A stretch of DNA of 15,918 nt from the NCBI GenBank assembly GCA_964420455.1, contig CAYQTO010000082.1:1-15918 (forward strand), written 5' to 3'. Positions 1 through 6,554 of this stretch are shown here, piece by piece. The translations under genes and the position numbers were made by a program. The stretch's first letter is position 1; each line of letters begins with the position of its first letter. The notes below the pieces were generated by a model. The model saw only the letters and a list, made by a program, of their open reading frames with translations. It had not been told where the DNA came from and searched no databases. Source of the stretch: CAYQTO01 sp964420455 (lineage in GTDB: Bacteria; Sumerlaeota; Sumerlaeia; SLMS01).

Positions 1-26
1 GCAACTTCGACCGCGTGGCGGGCTGA
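1..26 (+). CDS. possible C-terminal tail of an upstream gene (partial)
   Basis: From base 3 the frame reads Asn-Phe-Asp-Arg-Val-Ala-Gly followed by TGA at 24-26. This would be the last seven codons of a plus-strand gene starting left of the window and convergent with the thymidylate-kinase-like gene. Seven codons cannot be assigned to a family. The support is only the compact gene packing of this genome and the GC-rich structure that follows, so this is a weak call. Confidence 0.25.
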
Positions 27-27
27 C

Positions 28-72
28 GGGGGCCGATGAGGACGGCCCCGCGGGGAGGACCGATGCGGGGCC
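28..72. terminator. GC-rich overlapping inverted repeats at a gene end
   Basis: GGGGCC (29-34), GGCCCC (44-49) and GGGGCC (67-72) form two alternative 6-bp stems sharing the middle arm. A 10-base perfect palindrome, CCCCGCGGGG, lies at 46-55. The cluster sits just past the stop of the minus-strand gene ending at 76, and possibly past a plus-strand gene ending at 26. There is no T-run on either strand, so it is not a classical intrinsic terminator. It could still act as a bidirectional pause or mRNA-end structure. Confidence 0.35.
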
Positions 73-75
73 CTC

Positions 76-708
76 TCACGCCTCCAGATACAGGCCCCCC
101 GTGGCCTCCAGCCAATCGGCAATACGGTCCGCCGCGGCGGGCACGTCGTTGTCCGAAATGTCGACGTCGAGGCGGGGAAGGCGCGACTCGCCGGCAAGCC
201 GCGTGAGGAGTTCCTGCTCGCGGACGAAGGCGCCCAGGTCGTCGTACTGGTCCGGCTTGCCGGACACCTCGAGCCGGCGGGCCCGCGCCGCCACAAAGCT
301 CTCCGCGCTCCTCGTCAGGAACAGCAGCCGGAACCCCAACGGCAACAGCCGCTCCTCCAGCCAGCCGAAGTCATAGTCCACCCCCCGCGTGGCGAGCTGG
401 TATCCCCGCGTGGACAGGTGGAACCGGTCGACAATCCAGGAGTAGTAGCGCTGGAGCTCGAACAGACGCGCCCAGGTGGCGTAGGCCTCCATGGCGAGCG
501 CCTCCTCCTCCGGGGCGAAGTTGATCATCCCGCGCCCCCAGGGAAAGTTGGTAAAGGCGCACCACTCGGCGCTGATCACCGGCGAGTGGTAGCGGTAGCG
601 CCGCTCGCCGACGACGCGCGGGTGCTCGTTCAGCGCGAAGGCCAGCTCCGTCTTGAACGTCAGCCGCGTGCCTTCGAGGATGATCTTGGGAACGAGTTTT
701 CCGCCCAT
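76..708 (-). CDS. thymidylate kinase-like P-loop protein with degenerate Walker A
   Basis: 210 aa, about the size of bacterial thymidylate kinase. Residues 9-20 (IILEGTRLTFKT) occupy the P-loop position, but the GxxxxGK[ST] pattern has Phe18 where the second glycine belongs; Lys19 and Thr20 remain. The central IVDRFHLSTRGYQ segment (92-104) matches the DR[YF]xxSxxAYQ motif of thymidylate kinases. The C-terminal third has an Arg-rich helix (R139 to R145) in the LID position. Start ATG 708 has GGGAG at 717-721 on the minus strand, 8 bases away. The gene diverges from the DUF533 gene. It may be a diverged nucleotide or nucleoside kinase or a nucleotide-binding protein that lost catalysis; the substrate is unknown. 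A genuine tmk usually has an intact P-loop, so I do not call it tmk. Confidence 0.7.
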   Translation of the reverse strand: MGGKLVPKIILEGTRLTFKTELAFALNEHPRVVGERRYRYHSPVISAEWCAFTNFPWGRGMINFAPEEEALAMEAYATWARLFELQRYYSWIVDRFHLSTRGYQLATRGVDYDFGWLEERLLPLGFRLLFLTRSAESFVAARARRLEVSGKPDQYDDLGAFVREQELLTRLAGESRLPRLDVDISDNDVPAAADRIADWLEATGGLYLEA

Positions 709-864
709 GGGTGCGACTCCCGGGTTGGTATGGCGCTCAGAACCGCGATCGATCGCACTGCAGGCCCCGGGCGGGAAAGATGAATTACGTCCCTCATGGC
801 GGATTCTTCAGCCCCGTGGGCAACGATCCTGCATCGCTGGCGCTTCAGCCAGCAGCACACAAAC

Positions 865-870
865 GGAGGG
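865..870 (+). promoter_or_regulatory. Shine-Dalgarno deciding the DUF533 gene start
   Basis: GGAGGG lies 5 bases before ATG 876. The frame is open upstream to 711, but only this ATG has a strong ribosome-binding site, and the protein from here begins with a typical charged N-terminus. Confidence 0.7.
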
Positions 871-875
871 ACCGC

Positions 876-1532
876 ATGGACCTGGACGACCTGGTGAAGA
901 AGATGCTCAGCTCGAGCCTGGGCGGGGGACTTGGAAAGAAGAAGAAAAAGAAAAAGGGGTTCGGGTTCGAGGGAGAACTGTCGCGGATGGTGCTGACGGG
1001 GGTTGGCATCGCCGGGGCGGCGGCGGTGATCAAGGGGATGGAGGGCAACCGGCCCGCCGCGTCGTCGAGCCCCTCCACCCCCCAGCAGCCGCTCCCGCCG
1101 CCGTCGCGGAGCAACGTCGCCCAGGGCGGATCGATTCCCCCACCGCCAGGGGCCACGCCATCGGCGTCCCCGTCTTCTCCCGGCGATGCGCGGGCGCTCC
1201 TTATCCTTCGCGCCATGGTCACCGCCGCCAACGCCGACCACCGCATCGACGACGAGGAGCGACGCCGCATCCTCGCCAAGGTGGAAACCCTCGGCATCGA
1301 CGACCAGCAGCGCCGCCTCCTCCATCAGGAATTCGACCGCCCCACACCCCTCCACGCCCTCGCCCGCGAGGTCGGCAACGACGCCACCCTCTCGCGCCAG
1401 GTCTATCTCGCCTCCCTCCTCGCCATCGATCCCGACACCGAGGCGGAGAAGTACTACCTCCAGCAGCTGGCGGAGGCCCTCGGCATTCCGCCGAGCGAGG
1501 TCCGCGAGTTGGAGGAGAAGGCGGACTTCTAG
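876..1532 (+). CDS. DUF533/TerB-like protein (YebE family)
   Basis: 218 aa. Residues 1-20 form a short helix. Residues 21-27 are seven consecutive lysines, and a glycine/alanine-rich hydrophobic stretch follows at 38-52, which could be a weak membrane or amphipathic segment. A Pro/Ser-rich linker spans about 59-103. The C-terminal all-helical domain (about 104-218) carries DUF533/TerB-like hallmarks: ILRAMVTAANADHRID, then VYLASLLAIDPDTEAEKYYL, then a terminal LGIPPSEV helix. YebE-family proteins are inner-membrane-associated; the TerB-like fold is often linked to metal or stress biology, but no biochemical role is established here. The stop TAG (1530-1532) overlaps the stop of the convergent hydrolase gene. 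Family confidence is high; function is unknown. Confidence 0.85.
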   Translation: MDLDDLVKKMLSSSLGGGLGKKKKKKKGFGFEGELSRMVLTGVGIAGAAAVIKGMEGNRPAASSSPSTPQQPLPPPSRSNVAQGGSIPPPPGATPSASPSSPGDARALLILRAMVTAANADHRIDDEERRRILAKVETLGIDDQQRRLLHQEFDRPTPLHALAREVGNDATLSRQVYLASLLAIDPDTEAEKYYLQQLAEALGIPPSEVRELEEKADF

Positions 1533-2437
1533 TCGGAGGCCACTCCGTCGATGGCGAGCATCGCCGCACGGATCTCGTCCTCGCGGTAGCTCACCAGGTT
1601 GTTGTGGTCGATGCCGGGGAACTCCGTATAGACAACCAGGTCCGGGAAAGCCTCGGCGAGCTTGCGGGATTGGGAGGCGGGGACAATGCGGTCTTCCGCG
1701 CCATGGAGCAGGTGGACCGGCGGGGGATCGGCGCGCCCGGCGAGCGAGGCGAGCCGCGCCTCGTTATCGTAACGATGCGTCAGCACCCAGGAGAGCGGGT
1801 AGCCCACCGTGCGGACAGCCATGTCGTGCATGGAGTGAAACGGCGACAGGAGAACGACGCCGCGGACGGGGAGGGCGTCGGCGACGATGAGGGCGTTGGC
1901 GGCGCCAAGGGAGTGGCCCATGACGCGGAGGCGGGGGTGGAAGTCTTCGGGAGAAAGGCCGAGGCGCTGGCGCAGGGCCTCGATGCCGGCGAGGAAGGCG
2001 GCCCGGTTGGCGGCGGGCGAGGGGCTGCCGTCGCAATCGCCATAGCCGGGCATGTCGAGGAGGAGGAAACCGGCGGCGGGGTTGGGGTACTCGCCGGCGA
2101 AAAAGCGCCAGTCGAGCCCACGGCTGGCGTTGCCGGCGAAGACGAGCCAGACGGCTTCGGGGGGCTCGCCGTTGGGCGGGGGGACGTAGAAGGCCTTCTG
2201 GCCGCCGGCGGGGGCGTCGAACGCGATCGTTTCCATGGTTTCCGGCGCGCCCAAGAAATCATCCGGCCCGTTGGGCACCCGCGGATAGGCGCCCGGGTAG
2301 ATCATCGCCGACTGGAGAAAGAGGAGAATGACGGCGGCGATGGCGAAGAATCCGGCGACCGAGAGAAGGAGCAGAAGCATGGCGCGGAGAAGGAGGCGGG
2401 GGAGTCTGGTGCCGCCGCGGGCGGGGTCGCCCGCCAT
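1529..2437 (-). CDS. membrane-anchored alpha/beta hydrolase (BEM46/COG1073-like)
   Basis: 302 aa. A strong hydrophobic segment at residues 15-41 is followed by QSAMIYP, reminiscent of the membrane-proximal start of BEM46/ABHD-type hydrolases. The nucleophile elbow is GHSLG (Ser176), the probable acid is Asp249 in GAEDRIVP, and the probable base is His278 in GIDHNN. An FAGNASRG strand-turn at 100-107 takes the place of the usual HGN oxyanion loop. All triad residues are present, so it should be active, probably anchored by its N-terminus with the catalytic domain outside the cytoplasm; the substrate is unknown. Its ATG (2435-2437) shares one base with the ispF TGA (TGATG), implying translational coupling and co-expression with ispD and ispF. 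A longer upstream reading in this frame is antisense-like sequence inside ispF, so this start is preferred. Confidence 0.85.
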   Translation of the reverse strand: MAGDPARGGTRLPRLLLRAMLLLLLSVAGFFAIAAVILLFLQSAMIYPGAYPRVPNGPDDFLGAPETMETIAFDAPAGGQKAFYVPPPNGEPPEAVWLVFAGNASRGLDWRFFAGEYPNPAAGFLLLDMPGYGDCDGSPSPAANRAAFLAGIEALRQRLGLSPEDFHPRLRVMGHSLGAANALIVADALPVRGVVLLSPFHSMHDMAVRTVGYPLSWVLTHRYDNEARLASLAGRADPPPVHLLHGAEDRIVPASQSRKLAEAFPDLVVYTEFPGIDHNNLVSYREDEIRAAMLAIDGVASD

Positions 2438-2940
2438 CAGGTGAAGTCCCCGGTGGGGCGATAGAGGAGAACGGTGGCAAGGGCCGCGATGCCCTCGCCC
2501 CGGCCGACAAAGCCCATGCCTTCGTTGGTCGTTGCCTTGATGCTGACGCGGGACGCCTCGATGCCGAGGTCTGCGGCGATGGCCTCGCGCATGGCGGGGA
2601 TCGAGGGGGCGAGGCGGGGCTTCTCGGCGATGACCATGATGTCGGCATTGCCGGCGAGGAAGGACTGCTCGAGGAGGAGGGTACGCACCTGGCGGAGTAG
2701 TGCGCGGGAGTCGGCGTCCTTCCAGCGGGGGTCGGTGTTGGGGAACTGGTGGCCGATGTCGGGAAGGCCGGCCGCGCCGAGCAGGGCATCCATGAGCGCG
2801 TGAAGGACGACGTCGGCGTCGCTGTGGCCGTCTAGCCCGGTGTCGGAGGGGATCTGGACCCCGCCAAGGACAAGGCGTCGTCCCGGGGCGAACCGGTGGA
2901 CGTCGTAGCCGAGGCCCGTGCGAAAGTCGGGAATGCTCAT
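2437..2940 (-). CDS. ispF: 2-C-methyl-D-erythritol 2,4-cyclodiphosphate synthase
   Basis: 167 aa, normal length. IspF converts CDP-methylerythritol 2-phosphate to methylerythritol cyclodiphosphate with release of CMP, in the cytoplasmic MEP isoprenoid pathway. Metal ligands are visible as Asp13 and His15 in GYDVHRF and His47 in DGHSDADVVLHA. The DIGHQFPNTDPRWKDADS loop (61-78) and the C-terminal KATTNEGMGFVGRGEG signature (135-150) are intact. The start ATG overlaps the ispD stop as ATGA (2937-2940), and its own stop overlaps the hydrolase start, so ispD, ispF and the hydrolase gene form one coupled operon. Confidence 0.97.
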   Translation of the reverse strand: MSIPDFRTGLGYDVHRFAPGRRLVLGGVQIPSDTGLDGHSDADVVLHALMDALLGAAGLPDIGHQFPNTDPRWKDADSRALLRQVRTLLLEQSFLAGNADIMVIAEKPRLAPSIPAMREAIAADLGIEASRVSIKATTNEGMGFVGRGEGIAALATVLLYRPTGDFT

Positions 2941-3686
2941 TCGGTATCGTAGAGGTTGTCGAGCTTGTGGCGGAGGTAGGTCTCGGCGATGGGGACGTCG
3001 CTCCGATGGGTGACCTTGGGGTTGAACTGGCCGTGGGCCACATAGCCGGTGGTATAGCCAAGGCGCTCGAGGGCTTCCATCTCGTCGGCGGCGTCGGCAT
3101 TGGCTTCGTCGCGCAGCGAGCGGGCGAGTTGCGGCACGCGGGCGAGTTGGGGCGTTTCCGCACGCACCAGCATCCGCCGGTCCTCCGTGCGGACGATGAT
3201 CTGCTTCTTGTTGTCGACGCGCTTGATGGCGTCGGTCACCTCGACGGCGACGGTGACCCCGATGAGCTGGCGCTCCTTGCGCAGGCGGCTGTAGGCCTCC
3301 TGCACGGCTGCGATGGGGGGAAAGGGCCGCGCCCCGTCGTGCACCGCGATGTAATCGCAGGATCCCTTGAGCGCGAGCAGCCCTTCGAGGACGGACCAGG
3401 CTCGATACTCCCGGCCCGCCACCGCCTCGAATTCCGCCAGACGCCCGTGCTCACCCTGCAGCTGCTCCCAGGTCCCGTCCTCGATCATGTCCTCGGGGAG
3501 CACGACGATTTTGCGCTCGAAGTTCGTCACCTCGAAGGCCTCGAGCGTATGCACCAGCAGGGGCTTCTGGAGGATGCTGGCAACCTGCTTGCGCCCGCCA
3601 AAGCGTGTCCCCGCGCCGGCCGCCACCACCACCAGCCCGCAATCGCGAAAATCCAGCAGATGACGCGTCGATTGACCCTTGCTCAT
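2937..3686 (-). CDS. ispD: 2-C-methyl-D-erythritol 4-phosphate cytidylyltransferase
   Basis: 249 aa. IspD transfers CMP from CTP to methylerythritol 4-phosphate, the step preceding IspF's substrate (IspE acts between). The nucleotide-binding loop VVVAAGAGTRFGGRKQ (19-34) keeps Arg28 and Lys33, but GRKQ replaces the more usual PKQ. VHDGARPF (115-122), VTDAIKRVD (150-158), RAETPQ (175-180) and KVTHRSD (224-230) match the family blocks. The ATG at 3686 was chosen because the family core begins about 17 residues later. A longer open frame to 3824 would run through the divergent queD start. No strong Shine-Dalgarno is visible upstream. It is first in the ispD-ispF-hydrolase operon. Confidence 0.93.
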   Translation of the reverse strand: MSKGQSTRHLLDFRDCGLVVVAAGAGTRFGGRKQVASILQKPLLVHTLEAFEVTNFERKIVVLPEDMIEDGTWEQLQGEHGRLAEFEAVAGREYRAWSVLEGLLALKGSCDYIAVHDGARPFPPIAAVQEAYSRLRKERQLIGVTVAVEVTDAIKRVDNKKQIIVRTEDRRMLVRAETPQLARVPQLARSLRDEANADAADEMEALERLGYTTGYVAHGQFNPKVTHRSDVPIAETYLRHKLDNLYDTE

Positions 3687-3814
3687 GACTTGCAAACCCG
3701 GGAAGAAAACCCGCCCGCGTGGGGCGCCGATTCGTGTGATTGTCGCCCTCTGTAACCGGTACCTCGTCTTACGCCGTTTCCCCAACGGGGCAACCCACTT
3801 GTGAATGGATTCCC

Positions 3815-4252
3815 ATGGAAACAATCATTGTCACCGCCCACTTTCACACCGCCCACCGCCAGAAGGACTTCCCCGGCCACTGCTCCTACGTCCATGGCCA
3901 CACCTGGCGCGGGCGCATTACCGTCCGCTGCGAGGAGTTCCCCCTCGATAAGCACGATGTGTCCCTCGATTTCGGCGATCTCAAGCACCTCCTTCGCCGT
4001 ATGGACCACCGCATCCTCGTCACCGACGCCGATACCGAGTTTCTGGACCCGGCGGTCTTTGACCAGGAGGGGGTCTACCACCTCGAGGGCCGCGGCCCCT
4101 CCGTCGAAAACGTCGCCCGCCATGTTTGCAAGGCTGTCGTCGACCTTATCGGCAGCAAGTATCCCGGCCGGGGGATCGACTACGAGATTTCAGTCCAAAT
4201 CCAGGAGACCGACAACAACCTTTTCCTCCTCGAGAAAACCGCCCGGATTTAG
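3815..4252 (+). CDS. queD: 6-carboxy-tetrahydropterin synthase / 6-pyruvoyl-tetrahydropterin synthase family
   Basis: 145 aa, typical for QueD/PTPS proteins. QueD makes 6-carboxy-5,6,7,8-tetrahydropterin from dihydroneopterin triphosphate for queuosine and other deazapurines; PTPS makes the biopterin precursor. Zinc ligands are His14, His27 and His29. The nucleophile Cys23 lies in CSYVHGH, the CxxxHGH arrangement of the family. LDFGDLK (51-57), MDHRIL (63-68), PSVEN (95-99) and the terminal Glu131 in ETDNN are also present. ATG 3815 fits the conserved N-terminus; an upstream open stretch to 3740 is not conserved-looking. No other queuosine gene is in view, so the paralog assignment rests on the family alone. 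It diverges from ispD across 128 bases. Confidence 0.85.
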   Translation: METIIVTAHFHTAHRQKDFPGHCSYVHGHTWRGRITVRCEEFPLDKHDVSLDFGDLKHLLRRMDHRILVTDADTEFLDPAVFDQEGVYHLEGRGPSVENVARHVCKAVVDLIGSKYPGRGIDYEISVQIQETDNNLFLLEKTARI

Positions 4253-4362
4253 TTGCCCCCGGCTGCCGCACAATGACTTGCATCGGCGAGGAGCGGCTTC
4301 CTAGAGTCCCGGCCGCTGACGCCAGTGCCCCGGCACGCCTCTCGCCCAGAACCCGCGGTCGG

Positions 4363-4399
4363 CGTCCCCCTTCGCAACGGAACGTCACCCTTCGCAACG
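4363..4399 (+). repeat. two near-identical 17-bp direct repeats upstream of pdhA
   Basis: CGTCCCCCTTCGCAACG (4363-4379) recurs as CGTCACCCTTCGCAACG (4383-4399), 16 of 17 bases identical, with a 20-bp period equal to about two DNA turns. The repeats lie 23-59 bases before the pdhA ATG, in the 169-bp gap after queD. The phased spacing suggests two sites for one regulator, but the protein is unknown and a chance duplication is possible. Confidence 0.5.
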
Positions 4400-4421
4400 C
4401 CCAGGAGATATCAGCACGCAT

Positions 4422-5495
4422 ATGGCCACGAAGCAGGCGAAGAAAAACAGCAAGACCACCGAGACCGATCTTTCCCCCGATCAACTCCGGGAGATCCATC
4501 GCCAGATGCTTCTGATCCGGCGATTCGAGGAGCGGACTGGCCAGCAATACCAGCTCAAGAAGTTCTCCGGCTTCTGCCACCTCTACATCGGCCAGGAGGC
4601 GGTCGCCGTCGGCGTCGCCCACGCCACCCGCAAGGGCGAGGACTACATCTTCACCACCTATCGCGACCACGGCCACGCGCTGATCTATGGCATCAGCGCC
4701 CGCGAGGTCATGGCCGAACTGTTCATGCGGGCCGCCGGCAGTTCGAAGGGGAAGGGCGGCTCCATGCACTTCTACAACGGCAAGTTGCGCTACATGGGCG
4801 GCAACGGCATCGTGGGGGGGCACACGCCGCTGGCCACCGGCGCCGCCTTTGCCTCCAAGTACCGCGGCGAGGAGTCCATCGCCGTCTGCTTCATGGGTGA
4901 CGCCGCCGTGAACCAGGGCACCTTCCATGAGTCGCTCAACATGGCAGGCCTCTGGAAGCTCCCGGTTGTCTATATCGCCGAAAACAACATCTACGGCATG
5001 GGGACCGCGGTGTCGCGGGCGGCTGCCGAGCCAGAGCTCTGGAAGCGCACCGAGTGCGCCTACCGCATCCCCGGCCACCGGGTTAACGGCATGGATGTGC
5101 TCGAGGTCTACGAGGCCATGAAGGACGCGGCGGAGCAGGCGCGCAAGGGCCAGCCAGTCTTCCTCGAGATGGTTTGCTATCGCTATCGGGGCCATTCCAT
5201 GTCGGACCCCGCCACCGCCTATCGCACCAAGGACGAAGTAACCGAGTGGCAGGCGAAGGACCCGATCGACCGGATCCGCGTCCAGTTCCCCGACCTCTTC
5301 CCCGAGGAATACGTCAAGACTGTGGAGGAGGAGGTGAAGGAGGAGGTCACCGACGCGATCAAGTTTGCCGAGGAGGCCGAATGGCCCGACCTCTCCGAAG
5401 TGTACACGCACGTCTACGCCAACTACCCCGGCTATCCCGGCCCGGAGGTCAGCCCCAACAAGTTCGCCTTCAACTACGAGGGCGATTTGCGCTGA
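4422..5495 (+). CDS. pdhA: pyruvate dehydrogenase E1 component, alpha subunit
   Basis: 357 aa, the length of the heterotetrameric E1-alpha family. With PdhB it decarboxylates pyruvate on thiamine diphosphate and acetylates the E2 lipoyl group. The YRDHGHA segment (80-86) and the thiamine-diphosphate motif starting GDAAVNQG (159-166) and ending in ENN (187-189) are present. The third motif residue is Ala161 rather than the commoner Gly. The loop YRGHSMSDPATAYRTKDE (255-272), conserved in E1-alpha, is intact. An N-terminal Lys/Ser-rich stretch (1-15) precedes the domain. AGGAG at 4403-4407 lies a long 14 bases before ATG. First gene of pdhA-pdhB-pdhC. A branched-chain 2-oxoacid E1 is possible, but E1-alpha, E1-beta and E2 all look most like pyruvate dehydrogenase. 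Confidence 0.92.
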   Translation: MATKQAKKNSKTTETDLSPDQLREIHRQMLLIRRFEERTGQQYQLKKFSGFCHLYIGQEAVAVGVAHATRKGEDYIFTTYRDHGHALIYGISAREVMAELFMRAAGSSKGKGGSMHFYNGKLRYMGGNGIVGGHTPLATGAAFASKYRGEESIAVCFMGDAAVNQGTFHESLNMAGLWKLPVVYIAENNIYGMGTAVSRAAAEPELWKRTECAYRIPGHRVNGMDVLEVYEAMKDAAEQARKGQPVFLEMVCYRYRGHSMSDPATAYRTKDEVTEWQAKDPIDRIRVQFPDLFPEEYVKTVEEEVKEEVTDAIKFAEEAEWPDLSEVYTHVYANYPGYPGPEVSPNKFAFNYEGDLR

Positions 5496-5508
5496 GGGGC
5501 ACCGCCCC
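5496..5508 (+). other. intercistronic hairpin between pdhA and pdhB
   Basis: GGGGC-ACC-GCCCC is a perfect 5-bp, triloop stem beginning at the base after the pdhA stop. No T-run follows, so a terminator is unlikely; it may shape mRNA decay or the E1-alpha to E1-beta ratio. The role is inferred. Confidence 0.35.
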
Positions 5509-5552
5509 GGCGCCATCACCAACGCGATTCCCACCACGAGGACACAGACACC

Positions 5553-6536
5553 ATGGCCGTCATTACAATGCGCGAGGCATTGAACCAGGCGCTGATGGAG
5601 GAGATGGAGCGCGACCCCAACATCTTCCTCATGGGCGAGGAGGTGGGCCAGTATCACGGCGCCTACAAGGTGTCGCAGGGGCTGATGGACAAGTTCGGCG
5701 AGCAGCGGGTGCTCGACTCGCCGATCACGGAGAACAGCTTCGTCGGCCTTGGGGTCGGCGCGGCCCACGTCGGCCTGCGTCCCGTTATTGAAGTCATGAC
5801 GTTCAACTTCGCGGTGCTCGCCCTGGACCAGATTATCAACAACGCCGCCAAGCTCCGCTACATGTCCGCCGGCCAGTTCGCCGTGCCAATCACCATCCGC
5901 GGCCCCAACGGCGCCGGCGGCTCCCTCGCTGCCCAGCACAGCCAGGCCTTCGAGGCCCAGTACGTCCATATCCCCGGGCTCAAGGTCGTCATGCCGTCGA
6001 CCCCGGCTGACGCCAAGGGACTCCTCAAGTCCTCCATCCGCGACAACGACCCGGTCATTTTCATGGAGTCGGAAAAGCTCTACAACTACAGCGACGAAGT
6101 GCCCGAGGACGAGGATTACCTCCTGCCCCTCGGCGAGGCCGAGGTGAAGCACCCCGGCAGCGACGTCACCATCGTGACTTACGGGCGCATGTATACACAC
6201 GCGGTGAAGCCGGCCCTCGAGCGTCTCGAGGAGGAAGGCATCTCTGCCGAGGTCATCGACCCACGGACACTCCGGCCCCTCGACCTCGACACGATTCTCG
6301 ACTCCGTCCGCAAGACCAACCGCGTCGTGCTCGTCGAGGAAAGCTGGCCTCAGGCCAGCGTCGGCGCCTGGATCGCCGAGCAGATTTATCAACACGGCTT
6401 CGACTACCTCGACGCCCCCATCGCCCGCCTCAGCCACCTCGACGTCCCCATGCCCTACGCCAAAAACCTCGAGGACGAGGTCATCCCCAGCCCCGAGTCG
6501 GTCGTCGAGGCCGTCAAGAAGGTCTGCTACCTCTAA
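5553..6536 (+). CDS. pdhB: pyruvate dehydrogenase E1 component, beta subunit
   Basis: 327 aa, normal for stand-alone E1-beta with no fused lipoyl domain. It pairs with E1-alpha to bind thiamine diphosphate. The SPITENSFVGLGVGA segment (56-70) carries Glu60, the residue that activates the thiamine ring in this family. AAQHSQAFEA (126-135) holds active-site His129. The C-terminal transketolase-like half has DPRTLRPLDLDTI (236-248) and VEESWPQASVG (271-281). GAGGA at 5538-5542 sits 10 bases before the ATG. It follows pdhA by 57 bases on the same strand and precedes pdhC by 18, so the three are co-transcribed. Confidence 0.95.
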   Translation: MAVITMREALNQALMEEMERDPNIFLMGEEVGQYHGAYKVSQGLMDKFGEQRVLDSPITENSFVGLGVGAAHVGLRPVIEVMTFNFAVLALDQIINNAAKLRYMSAGQFAVPITIRGPNGAGGSLAAQHSQAFEAQYVHIPGLKVVMPSTPADAKGLLKSSIRDNDPVIFMESEKLYNYSDEVPEDEDYLLPLGEAEVKHPGSDVTIVTYGRMYTHAVKPALERLEEEGISAEVIDPRTLRPLDLDTILDSVRKTNRVVLVEESWPQASVGAWIAEQIYQHGFDYLDAPIARLSHLDVPMPYAKNLEDEVIPSPESVVEAVKKVCYL

Positions 6537-6542
6537 AGGAGA
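6536..6542 (+). promoter_or_regulatory. Shine-Dalgarno of pdhC
   Basis: AAGGAGA starts on the last base of the pdhB stop codon and lies 12 bases before ATG 6555. It fixes the pdhC start at the residue preceding the conserved lipoyl domain. Confidence 0.6.
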
Positions 6543-6554
6543 AGATTCGCCACC

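Noticed and set aside
76..708. Calling the left-end kinase-like gene tmk
   Set aside because: The P-loop lacks an invariant glycine, and a true tmk would be expected to keep it; only a family-level call is justified.
653..2464. A 603-codon plus-strand open frame crossing the DUF533 and hydrolase genes
   Set aside because: Arg/Gly-rich translation with no motif; it runs out of frame through the DUF533 gene and antisense to the hydrolase, whose catalytic triad is clear.
3687..3824. N-terminal extension of IspD to an upstream start at 3824
   Set aside because: It would overlap the start of the divergent queD gene, and the added 46 residues do not look like IspD.
4278..4307. Possible promoter for pdhA: TTGCAT, 18 bases, TAGAGT
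   Set aside because: Only three -35 and four -10 matches, which is common by chance in a region of this size.
4325..4336. Small hairpin GTGCCCCGGCAC between queD and pdhA considered as the queD terminator
   Set aside because: It is a 4-bp stem with no T-run, too weak to terminate transcription.
4146..6437. A 763-codon open frame on the minus strand opposite queD, pdhA and pdhB
   Set aside because: It lies opposite three well-recognised genes, has low-complexity His/Leu/Gly/Val-rich content, and arises from strong G/C third-position bias. No family motif is visible.
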